From an uncultured Methanobrevibacter sp. (lineage in GTDB: Archaea > Methanobacteriota > Methanobacteria > Methanobacteriales > Methanobacteriaceae), in contig CADBMS010000049.1 in the NCBI GenBank assembly GCA_902795935.1, positions 1 through 12,850 of the forward strand: a DNA stretch of 12,850 nucleotides, given 5' to 3'. The translations under genes and the position numbers were made by a program. The notes beneath the pieces were generated by a model. It was not told where the DNA came from. It ran no database searches and was given only the letters and a program-made list of their open reading frames with translations. This document shows, one piece after another, positions 1 through 7,360 of the stretch; position 1 is the first letter of the stretch, and each line of letters opens with the position of its first letter.

Positions 1-644
1 GTTACTAAATTTTTAGCTCCTAAAACATTCATAATATCTATTTGTGCCCTTACTATTTTTGGATCCTTAAAGGAAGTTGTATCCCAATTTAATGGAGCTT
101 TAGGATATTGTTGACCATCCAAATCAATTGAAATTAATACTTTATCTCCAATATTAGCTCCAAAACTTGTAATTAATGCATTTTTATCCACAATTCCAGT
201 TATAGCCACATCTAATGAATCGTGTGCAGCATCTGGGTGCATATGTCCACCAACCATGGGCACTCCAAATTTTTTAGAACCATCACGTATTCCTTTAATA
301 ACTTGTTTACTTACTTCAGGATTATGTATTGATAATATATTAGTCATTCCCAATGGTTTACCACCCATAGCAGCTATATCATTCACATTAACCAATACCG
401 AACAATAACCTGCCCAATAAGGATCTGCAGACATTAAAGGACCCCATATTCCATCTGCAGCTAACAACAAGAGCTGATTTTCATTGATTTCAATTGCTGA
501 TGCATCATCACCAAAATCAAGTACTGTTTTACCTCCAACATTATAAACATCTTTTAAAGAATCTGTAATAGTTTTTATCGATTTTTTTCTTGTTACACCT
601 GTAAAATTTGTAATTACTTCAATCAATGCATCCAAATCTACCAT
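1..644 (-). CDS. Methanogenesis marker protein 2 (AIR synthase/PurM-like), partial, N-terminal 214 residues
   Basis: An open frame runs from an ATG at 644 through the left edge, so the C-terminal third is missing if the protein has the usual length of about 330 residues. The visible part looks like the PurM/AIR synthase-like ATP-binding fold: DFGDDA at residues 43-48, an NDIAAMGG stretch at 88-95 and GGHMHPDA at 132-139, which match nucleotide and metal-binding motifs of that superfamily (PurM, ThiL, SelD, HypE). The combination recalls the methanogen-restricted marker protein 2 family, whose reaction is, as far as I know, undefined. It lies 30 bp after the DUF2117-type gene and is probably co-transcribed with it. 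The Shine-Dalgarno match before ATG 644 is poor, only a GGGG run. An in-frame TTG two codons upstream is a less likely start. The superfamily is sure, the subfamily fairly sure. Confidence 0.85.
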   Translation of the reverse strand, partial: MVDLDALIEVITNFTGVTRKKSIKTITDSLKDVYNVGGKTVLDFGDDASAIEINENQLLLLAADGIWGPLMSADPYWAGYCSVLVNVNDIAAMGGKPLGMTNILSIHNPEVSKQVIKGIRDGSKKFGVPMVGGHMHPDAAHDSLDVAITGIVDKNALITSFGANIGDKVLISIDLDGQQYPKAPLNWDTTSFKDPKIVRAQIDIMNVLGAKNLV

Positions 645-674
645 ACACAATAACCCCAACATTATTCTTTAATT

Positions 675-1775
675 TTATGATTTTATTTCATATTTAGCAT
701 TAGTTTTATTTATTAAATTTATTATTTTATCTTTAAATTCTTGAATACTATTTATGGGTATTATTTCATTATTCATGAAAATTTCATTAAAAATTTTAAC
801 ACCAATTTTATCATCACATCCACTTTCAAATTCAATTATTAATGAATCCTTATTTTTAAATCCTTCTTCTACTACCCTATCCAGATCACCATCAGTTATT
901 CCAATTATGGGAATATTGAATCTATAAAGAATATCCGATGAAATTAAGGTAGTATCATCACCTATAGTTACAATAATATCCATATTTTTGAATTTATATG
1001 TGTCTTCAGCTGCATGATTTAAAAATGCTGCTTTTAATTCTTTATTTTGACTTCTTTTTATTATACGTGGTTTTACGCGAGATTTGCGCAATAAACCTGT
1101 TTTAATAACAGCGGTTGTAATGTCTATTTTTCCTAATTTTTCAACACCATGTTGTTTAATTTGACCGCCTTCAATATCTATTATTATTCCATCTTTTGCA
1201 ATTAATGTAACATTATCAGATATTGATTTTCCAATTACAATACCATTTAAAAAAATATTTTCATTAGAAGATACTCCTGCAATTTTTCTTTTTATAATAT
1301 TTTTTTCATGAGTTATTGGGTTTGTGTTAAGCATGTTTTTTACAATATTTGGTGTTACAAATTTTATATTCATGATTTGAGATAATTTTTTAGCAAAATC
1401 CTGTGTTGATGATGTCCATGGTATTATACAGGCATCTTCATGATCTGGCCTTTCTATTTGTATTAATGGGGCGTTAAATGTTTTTTTAAATACTTTATAA
1501 CCAAAAGTATGGCCAGTTAATGTTGATTTTCCAGAATTTAATAAGAAAATTAATTCACATCCTTCGTTATATAATTTAGTTATTGATTTACTTGGAATTC
1601 TTTTGTGTTTAATATCTATTATTTCTTCTAAGTTTGCATCAATTACTGCAGTTCTACCCATTGTTCCGCCTAAACAGATACTTAGTTCACCATAGTTTTC
1701 TAGTTGTTTTATTATTTTTAGTGCATAACCAGAATCTATTATTTGTGGACCATGCACAACTACCCCTATTTTCAT
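675..1775 (-). CDS. DUF2117-type conserved archaeal protein of unknown function
   Basis: This 366-residue protein resembles the archaeal DUF2117/COG4022 family, which is found mainly in methanogens and has no assigned function that I know of. Recognisable parts are the N-terminus MKIGVVVHGPQIIDSGYA, a glycine-rich CLGGTMGRTAV at about residues 34-44, a hydrophobic strand followed by NSGKSTLTGHT at 80-90, and a C-terminal half with VTIGDDTTLISSD (269-281) and GITDGDLDRVVEEG (292-305). The SGKST string resembles part of a P-loop but lacks the GxxxxGK spacing, so I do not call it an ATPase. There is no signal peptide or membrane segment. It follows nob1 by 29 bp and precedes methanogenesis marker protein 2 by 30 bp, which suggests one transcript. 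The family assignment is from memory of its sequence pattern. Confidence 0.7.
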   Translation of the reverse strand: MKIGVVVHGPQIIDSGYALKIIKQLENYGELSICLGGTMGRTAVIDANLEEIIDIKHKRIPSKSITKLYNEGCELIFLLNSGKSTLTGHTFGYKVFKKTFNAPLIQIERPDHEDACIIPWTSSTQDFAKKLSQIMNIKFVTPNIVKNMLNTNPITHEKNIIKRKIAGVSSNENIFLNGIVIGKSISDNVTLIAKDGIIIDIEGGQIKQHGVEKLGKIDITTAVIKTGLLRKSRVKPRIIKRSQNKELKAAFLNHAAEDTYKFKNMDIIVTIGDDTTLISSDILYRFNIPIIGITDGDLDRVVEEGFKNKDSLIIEFESGCDDKIGVKIFNEIFMNNEIIPINSIQEFKDKIINLINKTNAKYEIKS

Positions 1776-1804
1776 GTTATTAATTTCCTATGTATAAAAA
1801 AATG

Positions 1805-2308
1805 TTATTGTTTTAATCGTTTTTTGTATAATAAAGACCCACATATTTCACATTCAGATAATGGATAATCTTCAAAGTATTCTTTTTTACATCCTCTACA
1901 AACTAGTTTCCAAGAATATATTTGATTTATTCCCGTTGTTATTATGCTTTTAAATGGTATTTCTAATATTTTTGCAACATTTTGTATAGAATAATCATCA
2001 GTTAAAATTAATACATCTTTATTTTCAGATTTTTTTTGTAATGCTAAAGCTAATAATTTTTTATCCACCTTAGATAAACGTAGTATATCACCTGAATTTT
2101 TTATAGTATCTTTTAGGATATTCATAGTTAAATTATTAGGTTCCTGAATTATTAGTAAATTATCTTCCAATGCATTAGTCATTATAGTATTTGATTGTAT
2201 ATCTTTTAATTCCTGAGTTACATCTGGAATTGTGTAATTATTTTTATCACTGGGGTGATATCCTCCAATAAATGCTGATGCATCTAATATTTTTATTTTG
2301 TTTTTCAT
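1805..2308 (-). CDS. nob1: rRNA maturation endonuclease Nob1 (PIN domain plus zinc ribbon)
   Basis: Nob1 cleaves the 3' end of precursor 16S/18S rRNA during late maturation of the small ribosomal subunit. The 167-residue product has the archaeal layout: an N-terminal PIN nuclease domain (about 1-130), then a zinc ribbon. The PIN acidic residues are visible as D9 (in ILDASAFI), E33 (in VTQELKD), D82 and D104/D105 (in LILTDDYS). The zinc ribbon has two CxxC pairs, C137/C140 and C153/C156. Length is normal for the archaeal family. The start at 2308 has a GATGAT element 6 bases upstream, close to the archaeal GGTGAT consensus. It heads the likely operon with the DUF2117-type gene and marker protein 2, and is divergent from moaB across about 94 bp. 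Confidence 0.92.
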   Translation of the reverse strand: MKNKIKILDASAFIGGYHPSDKNNYTIPDVTQELKDIQSNTIMTNALEDNLLIIQEPNNLTMNILKDTIKNSGDILRLSKVDKKLLALALQKKSENKDVLILTDDYSIQNVAKILEIPFKSIITTGINQIYSWKLVCRGCKKEYFEDYPLSECEICGSLLYKKRLKQ

Positions 2309-2348
2309 AATATTATCATCTTAATCTTGTTTTTATTTATTATTTTAA

Positions 2349-2370
2349 TGATTAGTTATATATTAAATAA
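2349..2370. promoter_or_regulatory. Overlapping divergent TATA elements for moaB and nob1
   Basis: The sequence ttatatattaaa around 2356-2367 resembles an archaeal TATA box on both strands. On the plus strand it would place transcription start near 2386, about 17 bases before the preferred moaB start at 2403. On the minus strand it would start transcription near 2334, about 25 bases before the nob1 ATG at 2308. It is the best TATA candidate in the gap, but the whole gap is A+T-rich, so this is inference from position. Confidence 0.4.
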
Positions 2371-2402
2371 AATAATATTTTCATTTTATGGAGATGAAGT
2401 TA

Positions 2403-2936
2403 ATGGAAAAAGTGAGTGAAACTGCAGAATTACATAGAAAATACTCAACTAATAGAATAAAATGTGGCGTTATTACACTTAGTGATAGTTTATCTGAAAA
2501 ATATTCTGAAAAAAAGGAGTATTCTAAAGATTTATCTGGAAAATGTATTGTTAATAAATTAAAAACTAAATATGACGTTATTGAATATGATATTATCTCA
2601 GATGATAGTGAATTATTAATTAAGAAAATTAATCAATTTGTTGATAATGGAGTTGATGTAATATTTACTACTGGAGGAACTGGACTTACTACAAGAGATA
2701 TTACTGTTGAAACTGTTGAAAAACTAATTACTAAAGAGTTAAAAGGTTTTGGAGAAATATTTCGTAGAGAAACTTATGACAGTATTGGTTCTGTAGCCCT
2801 TTTAACAAGGACCATAGCAGGGGTTTACAAAAATACAGTTATTTTCGCATTACCGGGATCGCCTAATGCTGTTGAGTTAGGTTTAGATATTGTGTTTAAT
2901 GAATTAGGACATATTGTATCCCATGCACAAAAATGA
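2403..2936 (+). CDS. moaB: MoaB/MogA-family molybdopterin cofactor protein
   Basis: MoaB/MogA proteins adenylylate molybdopterin before molybdenum or tungsten insertion; in methanogens the cofactor serves formylmethanofuran and formate dehydrogenases. The single MoCF-binding domain fills the 177-residue product, with TTGGTGLTTRD at 89-99 and LPGSPNAVEL at 150-159, the two hallmark loops. I chose the ATG at 2403 over the in-frame ATGs at 2388 and 2394. GGAGATGA (2390-2397), one mismatch from GGAGGTGA, lies 5 bases before 2403, and the predicted transcription start falls at about the first ATG, leaving it no leader. With the 2388 start the protein is 182 residues. No other cofactor-synthesis gene is nearby. 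It is divergent from nob1 and convergent with pyrE. Confidence 0.9.
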   Translation: MEKVSETAELHRKYSTNRIKCGVITLSDSLSEKYSEKKEYSKDLSGKCIVNKLKTKYDVIEYDIISDDSELLIKKINQFVDNGVDVIFTTGGTGLTTRDITVETVEKLITKELKGFGEIFRRETYDSIGSVALLTRTIAGVYKNTVIFALPGSPNAVELGLDIVFNELGHIVSHAQK

Positions 2937-3059
2937 TTAAAAAAAAGAACCATTAATTATACAACATCTTAACTCTTTTTGAATTGCAGAATTCATTGAA
3001 TAAATAGGTTGAGATTATTTATCTTTGTTAAATATTCTTATGTTCCAAAGATTTTTAAT

Positions 3060-3078
3060 AAAATAGGATTTCTATTTT
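3060..3078. terminator. Hairpin between convergent moaB and pyrE
   Basis: A perfect 7-bp stem, AAAATAG (3060-3066) with CTATTTT (3072-3078), encloses a 5-base loop, GATTT. It starts right after the pyrE stop codon and is followed by T-rich sequence on the plus strand. It could end both convergent transcripts. The rest of the 142-bp gap (2937-3078) shows a short gaattgcagaattc inverted repeat at 2981-2994 and no gene. Confidence 0.45.
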
Positions 3079-3606
3079 TTATAAAAATTCATTAATAGAA
3101 AGTAATGGTTCTAATTTTACTCCAATTTTATTGAAATTTTCTTTAGCCCCTTCACATCTATCAACTACAACAAATGCTCTTTTCACAATACCTTTATTAT
3201 CTTCAATAGCATTTATTGCTTTTATAAGTGAGTTTCCAGTTGTTGTGACATCCTCAACTACAATGACATTATCATTTTCAAATAATTCACCTTCTATCAA
3301 TTTAGAAGTACCATATCCTTTTTTTTCTTTACGAATCATTAATAATGGTTTATTTGATGTTAGTGAAACTGCTGTTGCTATTGGAACTGCACCTAATGCA
3401 GGACCTGCAACTTTATCAACAGCATCTTCATTTATTTGAAGGTTTATTAAATCTGCAATTGTTTGAAGAATTTCTGGGTTAGTGATTGCTTTTTTCATAT
3501 CTACATAATAATCACTTTCTTTTCCAGATGATAATGTGAATTTACCAAATTTAATTACTTCATTTTCTTTTAATAATTTCATTAAATATTGCTTTTTATT
3601 TAGCAT
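3079..3606 (-). CDS. pyrE: Orotate phosphoribosyltransferase
   Basis: OPRTase joins orotate and PRPP to give orotidine 5'-monophosphate in de novo pyrimidine synthesis in the cytosol. The 175-residue protein has the family's landmarks: FGKFTLSSGKESDYYVDMKK near residues 20-40, the flexible-loop lysines in RKEKKGYG, and the PRPP-binding motif VIVVEDVTTTGNS at about 114-126. Length is normal for archaeal enzymes. I start at ATG 3606, giving MLNKKQYLMKLL, which matches the usual amino-terminal helix. An in-frame TTG at 3615 would add three residues. Neither start has a strong Shine-Dalgarno sequence. It follows the PRC-barrel gene by 121 bp with an inverted repeat between them, so it probably has its own promoter. 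Confidence 0.95.
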   Translation of the reverse strand: MLNKKQYLMKLLKENEVIKFGKFTLSSGKESDYYVDMKKAITNPEILQTIADLINLQINEDAVDKVAGPALGAVPIATAVSLTSNKPLLMIRKEKKGYGTSKLIEGELFENDNVIVVEDVTTTGNSLIKAINAIEDNKGIVKRAFVVVDRCEGAKENFNKIGVKLEPLLSINEFL

Positions 3607-3643
3607 ATAATCCAACTCGTGGTAAAATTTGAAGATAATATTG

Positions 3644-3652
3644 TGTTATAAA
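3644..3652 (-). promoter_or_regulatory. Possible TATA element for pyrE
   Basis: On the minus strand TTTTATAA lies about 40 bases before the pyrE ATG at 3606. That predicts a transcript start near 3622 and a short leader. It overlaps the edge of the inverted repeat described next, so its role is uncertain. Confidence 0.3.
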
Positions 3653-3684
3653 ATGATTTCTTTTAAAAAAAGAATAAATCATTT
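3651..3684. terminator. Inverted repeat after the PRC-barrel gene
   Basis: AAATGATTT (3651-3659) is the exact reverse complement of AAATCATTT (3676-3684). The pairing extends inward: CTTTT can pair with AAAAG if a three-base bulge is allowed. T/A runs flank both sides. The position, between the PRC-barrel stop and the pyrE promoter on the same strand, suits a terminator or a regulator site. I cannot tell which from the sequence. Confidence 0.4.
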
Positions 3685-3727
3685 AATTTTTTTTATAAAA
3701 AGAGTATGTTACTATAATATATTACAT

Positions 3728-3964
3728 TTATAATTCATCAATGTCTTTTAAGAGGATTTTGTCACCTATTTTTCGAACTCTATCTACAGGCACTATTGTT
3801 TCTCCTTTAGATAATCCTAAACCTTGAGTTAGTCCTCCTTTATTTAAAACGAGTGATTCAATAGTATTAAATTCAGCGTCAATTTCAACATCTTTAACTT
3901 TACCGATTATAATTGCTGAACTATCAAGAACTTCTTTCCCAATAATCTCATTAACAATCCTCAT
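3728..3964 (-). CDS. PRC-barrel domain protein
   Basis: A 78-residue cytosolic protein made of one PRC-barrel, the small beta-barrel also found in photosynthetic reaction centre subunit H and RimM. Visible family features are the opening IIGKEVLDSSAIIIGKVKDV, the central FNTIESLVLNKGG, and the closing ETIVPVDRVRKIGDKILLK. Stand-alone PRC-barrel proteins are common in methanogens; their molecular role is not settled, though RNA-processing or adaptor roles are often proposed. I start at ATG 3964 rather than ATG 3976. GGTGAT (3969-3974), a perfect match to the archaeal anti-Shine-Dalgarno, lies 4 bases upstream of 3964 and would fall inside the coding region with the earlier start. Its own TATA element is listed separately. 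Confidence 0.88.
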   Translation of the reverse strand: MRIVNEIIGKEVLDSSAIIIGKVKDVEIDAEFNTIESLVLNKGGLTQGLGLSKGETIVPVDRVRKIGDKILLKDIDEL

Positions 3965-4001
3965 GCTTATCACCATATTGTTAATAATATGTCTTAAACA
4001 G

Positions 4002-4014
4002 ATATTTAAATATA
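4002..4014 (-). promoter_or_regulatory. TATA element for the PRC-barrel gene
   Basis: On the minus strand TATATTTAAATAT lies about 44 bases before the ATG at 3964. It predicts transcription from about 3982, giving an 18-base leader that contains the GGTGAT Shine-Dalgarno. Spacing agrees with the archaeal rule of about 25 bases from TATA to start site. Confidence 0.45.
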
Positions 4015-4036
4015 TTCTAGTAAAAGTGTCTAAAAA

Positions 4037-4079
4037 TTCTTACAAAAATAAAAAAATTTGAAAAAAAAATTATGGAAAA
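4037..4079 (-). terminator. Poly-T terminator after the symporter gene
   Basis: Reading the minus strand just past the symporter stop codon there are three T runs in about 40 bases: a run of nine, a run of seven, then five-base runs. Such oligo-T tracts end transcription in archaea without needing a hairpin. Confidence 0.45.
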
Positions 4080-5660
4080 TTAAATTCCATTAAATGACTT
4101 TTCAACAAGTTCTTTTGATGGAGGTTTAGTGCATAAGCTTACAATAATTGTTGAGATTAATGCAATAGGAACTGCAATAACTAATGGATCCATAATACTC
4201 CATGGTTGTGTTAAAATTGAAGTTTGACCTGTTAATAAGGTAACTAAACCTAATCCTCCTGCAGTTTTTGCATAAACAAATAAAAGCCAAAATAAACTAG
4301 TAAATGTTCCTAAAATCATACCTACAATTACTCCAGCTTTGTTTGTTCTTTTCCAGAAAATAGAACATGCAAATGCTGGTAAAAATGCTGCTGCACAAAT
4401 ACCCATAAATAATGATGTTCCTTGAGCAACAATACTTCCAGGTAATATAAATGCTAAAACTAATGCAATGAGTACTGCAATTAAAATTCCTATACGTGTA
4501 ATTAGAACTGAATTTTCTTCTTTTTTACCGAAAATTGTTTCATATATGTCTCTACCCAATGCTGTTCCTTGAACATGGAACTGTGCACTTAATGTTGACA
4601 TTACTGCAGATAGTAAAGTTAACATGAATAAGTATGTGAACCATTCTGGTAGGGCCATGTTGATAAATATTGGAATAATACTGTCAATGTTGTTTTGAGC
4701 AACTTGAACTGCAATTTGTCCTGTTTCTCTTAAGAAATATACATTAGATAGAGAACCTGTCACATAAGCAGAACCAGTTATTACAAAAATGAATACACCT
4801 CCCATTAAAACACCACGATGTAATTCTTTATCTGATTTAACAGTCATGAATCTTACTATAAGTTGTGGTTGAGCTAATACTCCAATACCTACACCCATAA
4901 TTATTGTAGAAACTAAATACCACCACAATTGTGAACCAAATGTTGGAAACTCAGTCCATCCATTACAACCAAATGCACGTGCAGATTCAGGTACAAGATA
5001 AGCAATATTTGTTAAAGATTGATGAGCAGTAGTTACACCACCTAAAGAGTAATAAGTGAAACCTAGAAGGAAAATCATACCGAAAAACATGATAGTTCCT
5101 TGAACGGCATCAGTATACATAACTCCTTTAATTCCACCATATATTACATAAAAAGCTATAATAACAGCCATACCCACTAATGCAAGTTGGAAATCAACTA
5201 GTAATGTTGTCTCAACAAAACGAGCAGCACCTATTAATACAACTGCAGCATATAAAGGCATTCCTAAAAAAATTATAAGACCACTGAAATATTGTAAAAA
5301 TTTACTATCAAATCTTTTAGATAAAAATTCTGGAAATGTTAAAGCTCCAATATTTTTACCCATTTTACGAGTTCTCTTACCAAATAATACAAATGCAATA
5401 AATACACCTATAAGAATATTACAAAAGACTAACCATAAAATTCCCATACCATATTGTCCAGCAATACCTCCAAAACCAACAATAGCTGCAGTACTAATAA
5501 ATGTCGCACCATAACTCATGGCCATAATATAAGGATGAGTATCCCGACCAGCAACCATAAAATCTTCAGTGGTCGATGTTCGTTTACCCGCAATATAAAC
5601 TGTAATTCCCATCATAAACGCAAATAATACGATTACAATAGATAAAAGTAACATATCCAT
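4080..5660 (-). CDS. Sodium:solute symporter family transporter (SSS)
   Basis: A 526-residue integral membrane protein of the SSS family (PanF, PutP and relatives), which couples Na+ entry to uptake of an organic solute. About 13 hydrophobic segments span the length. Family landmarks: the broken first core helix near SYGATFISTAAIVGFGG (49-65), GGIKGVMYTDAVQG (175-188), LAQPQLIVRFMTVKS (262-276), and LLSAVMSTLSAQF (349-361), whose serines and threonine occupy the usual sodium-site region. The substrate cannot be read from sequence. A 38-codon gene for a one-helix peptide lies 48 bp upstream on the same strand, as seen for some SSS transporters with small accessory proteins. The divergent PaaK-like ligase makes an organic acid, possibly an aryl acid, a reasonable guess. 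No strong Shine-Dalgarno precedes ATG 5660. Confidence 0.9.
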   Translation of the reverse strand: MDMLLLSIVIVLFAFMMGITVYIAGKRTSTTEDFMVAGRDTHPYIMAMSYGATFISTAAIVGFGGIAGQYGMGILWLVFCNILIGVFIAFVLFGKRTRKMGKNIGALTFPEFLSKRFDSKFLQYFSGLIIFLGMPLYAAVVLIGAARFVETTLLVDFQLALVGMAVIIAFYVIYGGIKGVMYTDAVQGTIMFFGMIFLLGFTYYSLGGVTTAHQSLTNIAYLVPESARAFGCNGWTEFPTFGSQLWWYLVSTIIMGVGIGVLAQPQLIVRFMTVKSDKELHRGVLMGGVFIFVITGSAYVTGSLSNVYFLRETGQIAVQVAQNNIDSIIPIFINMALPEWFTYLFMLTLLSAVMSTLSAQFHVQGTALGRDIYETIFGKKEENSVLITRIGILIAVLIALVLAFILPGSIVAQGTSLFMGICAAAFLPAFACSIFWKRTNKAGVIVGMILGTFTSLFWLLFVYAKTAGGLGLVTLLTGQTSILTQPWSIMDPLVIAVPIALISTIIVSLCTKPPSKELVEKSFNGI

Positions 5661-5708
5661 AAAATCAAATCCATAATCAATTTAAAGTTAAACAAACAGT
5701 TATTTATA

Positions 5709-5825
5709 TTATTCATCACCATTATTCCAATTAATAACCCCATATACTATACAAAGCAGTGTGACTAAAATACAGGCAATATAAGCTCCCCATACCCATG
5801 GGTCAGCAATACCTAAAACTTCCAT
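5709..5825 (-). CDS. Small one-helix accessory peptide of the symporter (38 residues)
   Basis: A short gene that standard length cut-offs would miss. Its 38 residues begin MEVLGIADPWVWGAYIACI, continue with the hydrophobic stretch LVTLLCIVYGVINW, and end NNGDE. The layout is a short outer segment, one membrane helix of about 22 residues and a short charged tail. A GGAGG Shine-Dalgarno (5836-5840) lies 10 bases before ATG 5825, and no gene competes on either strand. The stop is 48 bp before the symporter start, so the two are probably co-transcribed. Some archaeal and bacterial SSS transporters are preceded by such peptides, annotated as symporter small accessory proteins; the DPWVWGAY motif fits my memory of that group. 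A role in transporter assembly or stability is inference. Confidence 0.8.
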   Translation of the reverse strand: MEVLGIADPWVWGAYIACILVTLLCIVYGVINWNNGDE

Positions 5826-5840
5826 AACTATGTTTCCTCC

Positions 5841-6036
5841 AAAAAAATATATTTTTTTTTATTTATTAAAAATAAATTCTATTTAATTAATATTATAAAG
5901 AGTAAGTATAATATAGTTATAAATTACTTATAATGGCATCGCAATATATTATTCAAAATTATTGTGTTTAAATAGTAGTGAAAAATTAATAATTATAATA
6001 AATTTTTAATAAAGATTATTAAAATAGTGTGAAAAT
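5841..6036. promoter_or_regulatory. Divergent promoter region of the symporter and ligase units
   Basis: The roughly 210 bases between the accessory peptide and the PaaK-like gene must hold both promoters. On the minus strand the region around 5862-5875 (TTTTTAATAAATA) is well placed for the accessory peptide gene. On the plus strand tttaaata (5967-5974) and ttataata (5993-6000) are both possible for the ligase gene, and I cannot choose between them. GTGTGA (6027-6032) is a weak Shine-Dalgarno 4 bases before ATG 6037. I see no clear palindromic operator. Confidence 0.4.
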
Positions 6037-7338
6037 ATGATTTGGAATCCTAAAGCAGAATGTATGTCTTCTGAAGAAAGAGAAGAAATGCAATTAAAAA
6101 GATTAAAAAAAGTGGTTAAAAAAGCATATGAAAATGTACCATATTATAAAGAATTATTTGATAGTGCAGGTATCACACCTCAAGATATACAAACATTAAA
6201 AGATATTGAAAAAATACCATTTACAACAAAAACTGAAATGAGAAAAACATATCCTTTCGGATTATTTGCAGTGCCTGAAGATGAAATTGTAGAAATACAT
6301 AGTACATCAGGAACAACAGGTAAACCAACAGTTTCAGGATACACAGAAAAAGACTTAGACATATGGGGAGAAATTGTTGCACGTGCACTTAGTATGGCAG
6401 GTGCTACTAAAAAAGATAGAATACAAAATAGTTATGGTTATGGCTTATTTACTGGAGGACTTGGAATACACCATGGAGCTAAAAAATTAGGTGCAACACT
6501 AATTCCAATTTCTGCAGGTAATACTAAAAGACAACTCGAAATTATGAAAGACTTTGAAAGCACCATCTTAACATGTACTCCATCATATGCAGCATATCTT
6601 GCAGAAGCACTAGAAAAACAAGGCTTAAGTGGAGATGATATTTCACTAAAAGCAGGCATATTTGGAGCAGAAATGTGGACTGAAGAACTGCGAACAAATA
6701 TTGAAAAAAGTTTAAAAATTAGTGCAACTAATATTTATGGATTAACTGAAATTATGGGGCCAGGAGTAGCACATGAATGTCAAGAAAAAAATGGATTACA
6801 CCTCCAAGAAGATCATTTTTATCCAGAAATAATCAATCCACAAACTGGTGAAACATTAGAAGATGGAGAAAAGGGAGAATTAGTTTTAACAACATTAACC
6901 CGTGAAGGCATGCCAATTATTAGATTTAGAACTAAAGACATAACAACTCTTAGAAGAGGCGAATGTGCTTGTGGCCGTACAACAGTACGTATGGATCGTA
7001 TAACAGGTAGAAGTGATGATATGATGAAGATACGTGGTGTTATAGTATTCCCTTCACAAATTGAAAAAGCATTATTAAGTATTGATGGGATATTACCACA
7101 ATATCAAATTATTGCCACTAGACCTAAAACAATGGATGAATTAGAAATTAAAGTTGAAGTATCAGAATCATTATTTTCAGATGAGATAAAACATATAGAA
7201 AATATGCAAAAAAACATTGCTAAAGCTGTACATGACACTATAGGTTTAAGAGTTAATGTTAGTATAGTACAACCTGGAACAATACCTAGATCGGAAGGTA
7301 AAGCTGTTAGAGTTATTGATAAAAGAGATTTTAGTTAA
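6037..7338 (+). CDS. paaK: Phenylacetate-CoA ligase / coenzyme F390 synthetase family protein
   Basis: A 433-residue adenylate-forming enzyme of the PaaK type, which activates an aryl acetate with ATP and joins it to CoA. Methanogen members have also been called coenzyme F390 synthetase, which adenylylates F420; sequence alone does not separate the two. Motifs are complete: the P-loop STSGTTGKPT (89-98), YGLTE (234-238), RFRTKD (296-301), the hinge region GRSDDMMKIRGV (324-335), and C-terminal PRSEGKAV with the catalytic lysine K422. Length is normal. It is followed after 22 bp by an ACT-domain gene, an arrangement shared with methanogen clusters that also carry iorAB, where aryl acids are turned into aromatic amino acids. 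That makes aryl-acid activation the more likely role here. Confidence 0.85.
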   Translation: MIWNPKAECMSSEEREEMQLKRLKKVVKKAYENVPYYKELFDSAGITPQDIQTLKDIEKIPFTTKTEMRKTYPFGLFAVPEDEIVEIHSTSGTTGKPTVSGYTEKDLDIWGEIVARALSMAGATKKDRIQNSYGYGLFTGGLGIHHGAKKLGATLIPISAGNTKRQLEIMKDFESTILTCTPSYAAYLAEALEKQGLSGDDISLKAGIFGAEMWTEELRTNIEKSLKISATNIYGLTEIMGPGVAHECQEKNGLHLQEDHFYPEIINPQTGETLEDGEKGELVLTTLTREGMPIIRFRTKDITTLRRGECACGRTTVRMDRITGRSDDMMKIRGVIVFPSQIEKALLSIDGILPQYQIIATRPKTMDELEIKVEVSESLFSDEIKHIENMQKNIAKAVHDTIGLRVNVSIVQPGTIPRSEGKAVRVIDKRDFS

Positions 7339-7360
7339 ATAAATAAGGAGTTTAGAGAAT

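Noticed and set aside
745..1775. SGKST string in the DUF2117-type protein as a P-loop
   Set aside because: The upstream glycine of the GxxxxGK[ST] pattern is missing and no Walker B or other NTPase motif is apparent.
3131..3439. 102-codon plus-strand frame opposite pyrE
   Set aside because: It is the antisense shadow of a clearly recognisable orotate phosphoribosyltransferase and has no family resemblance of its own.
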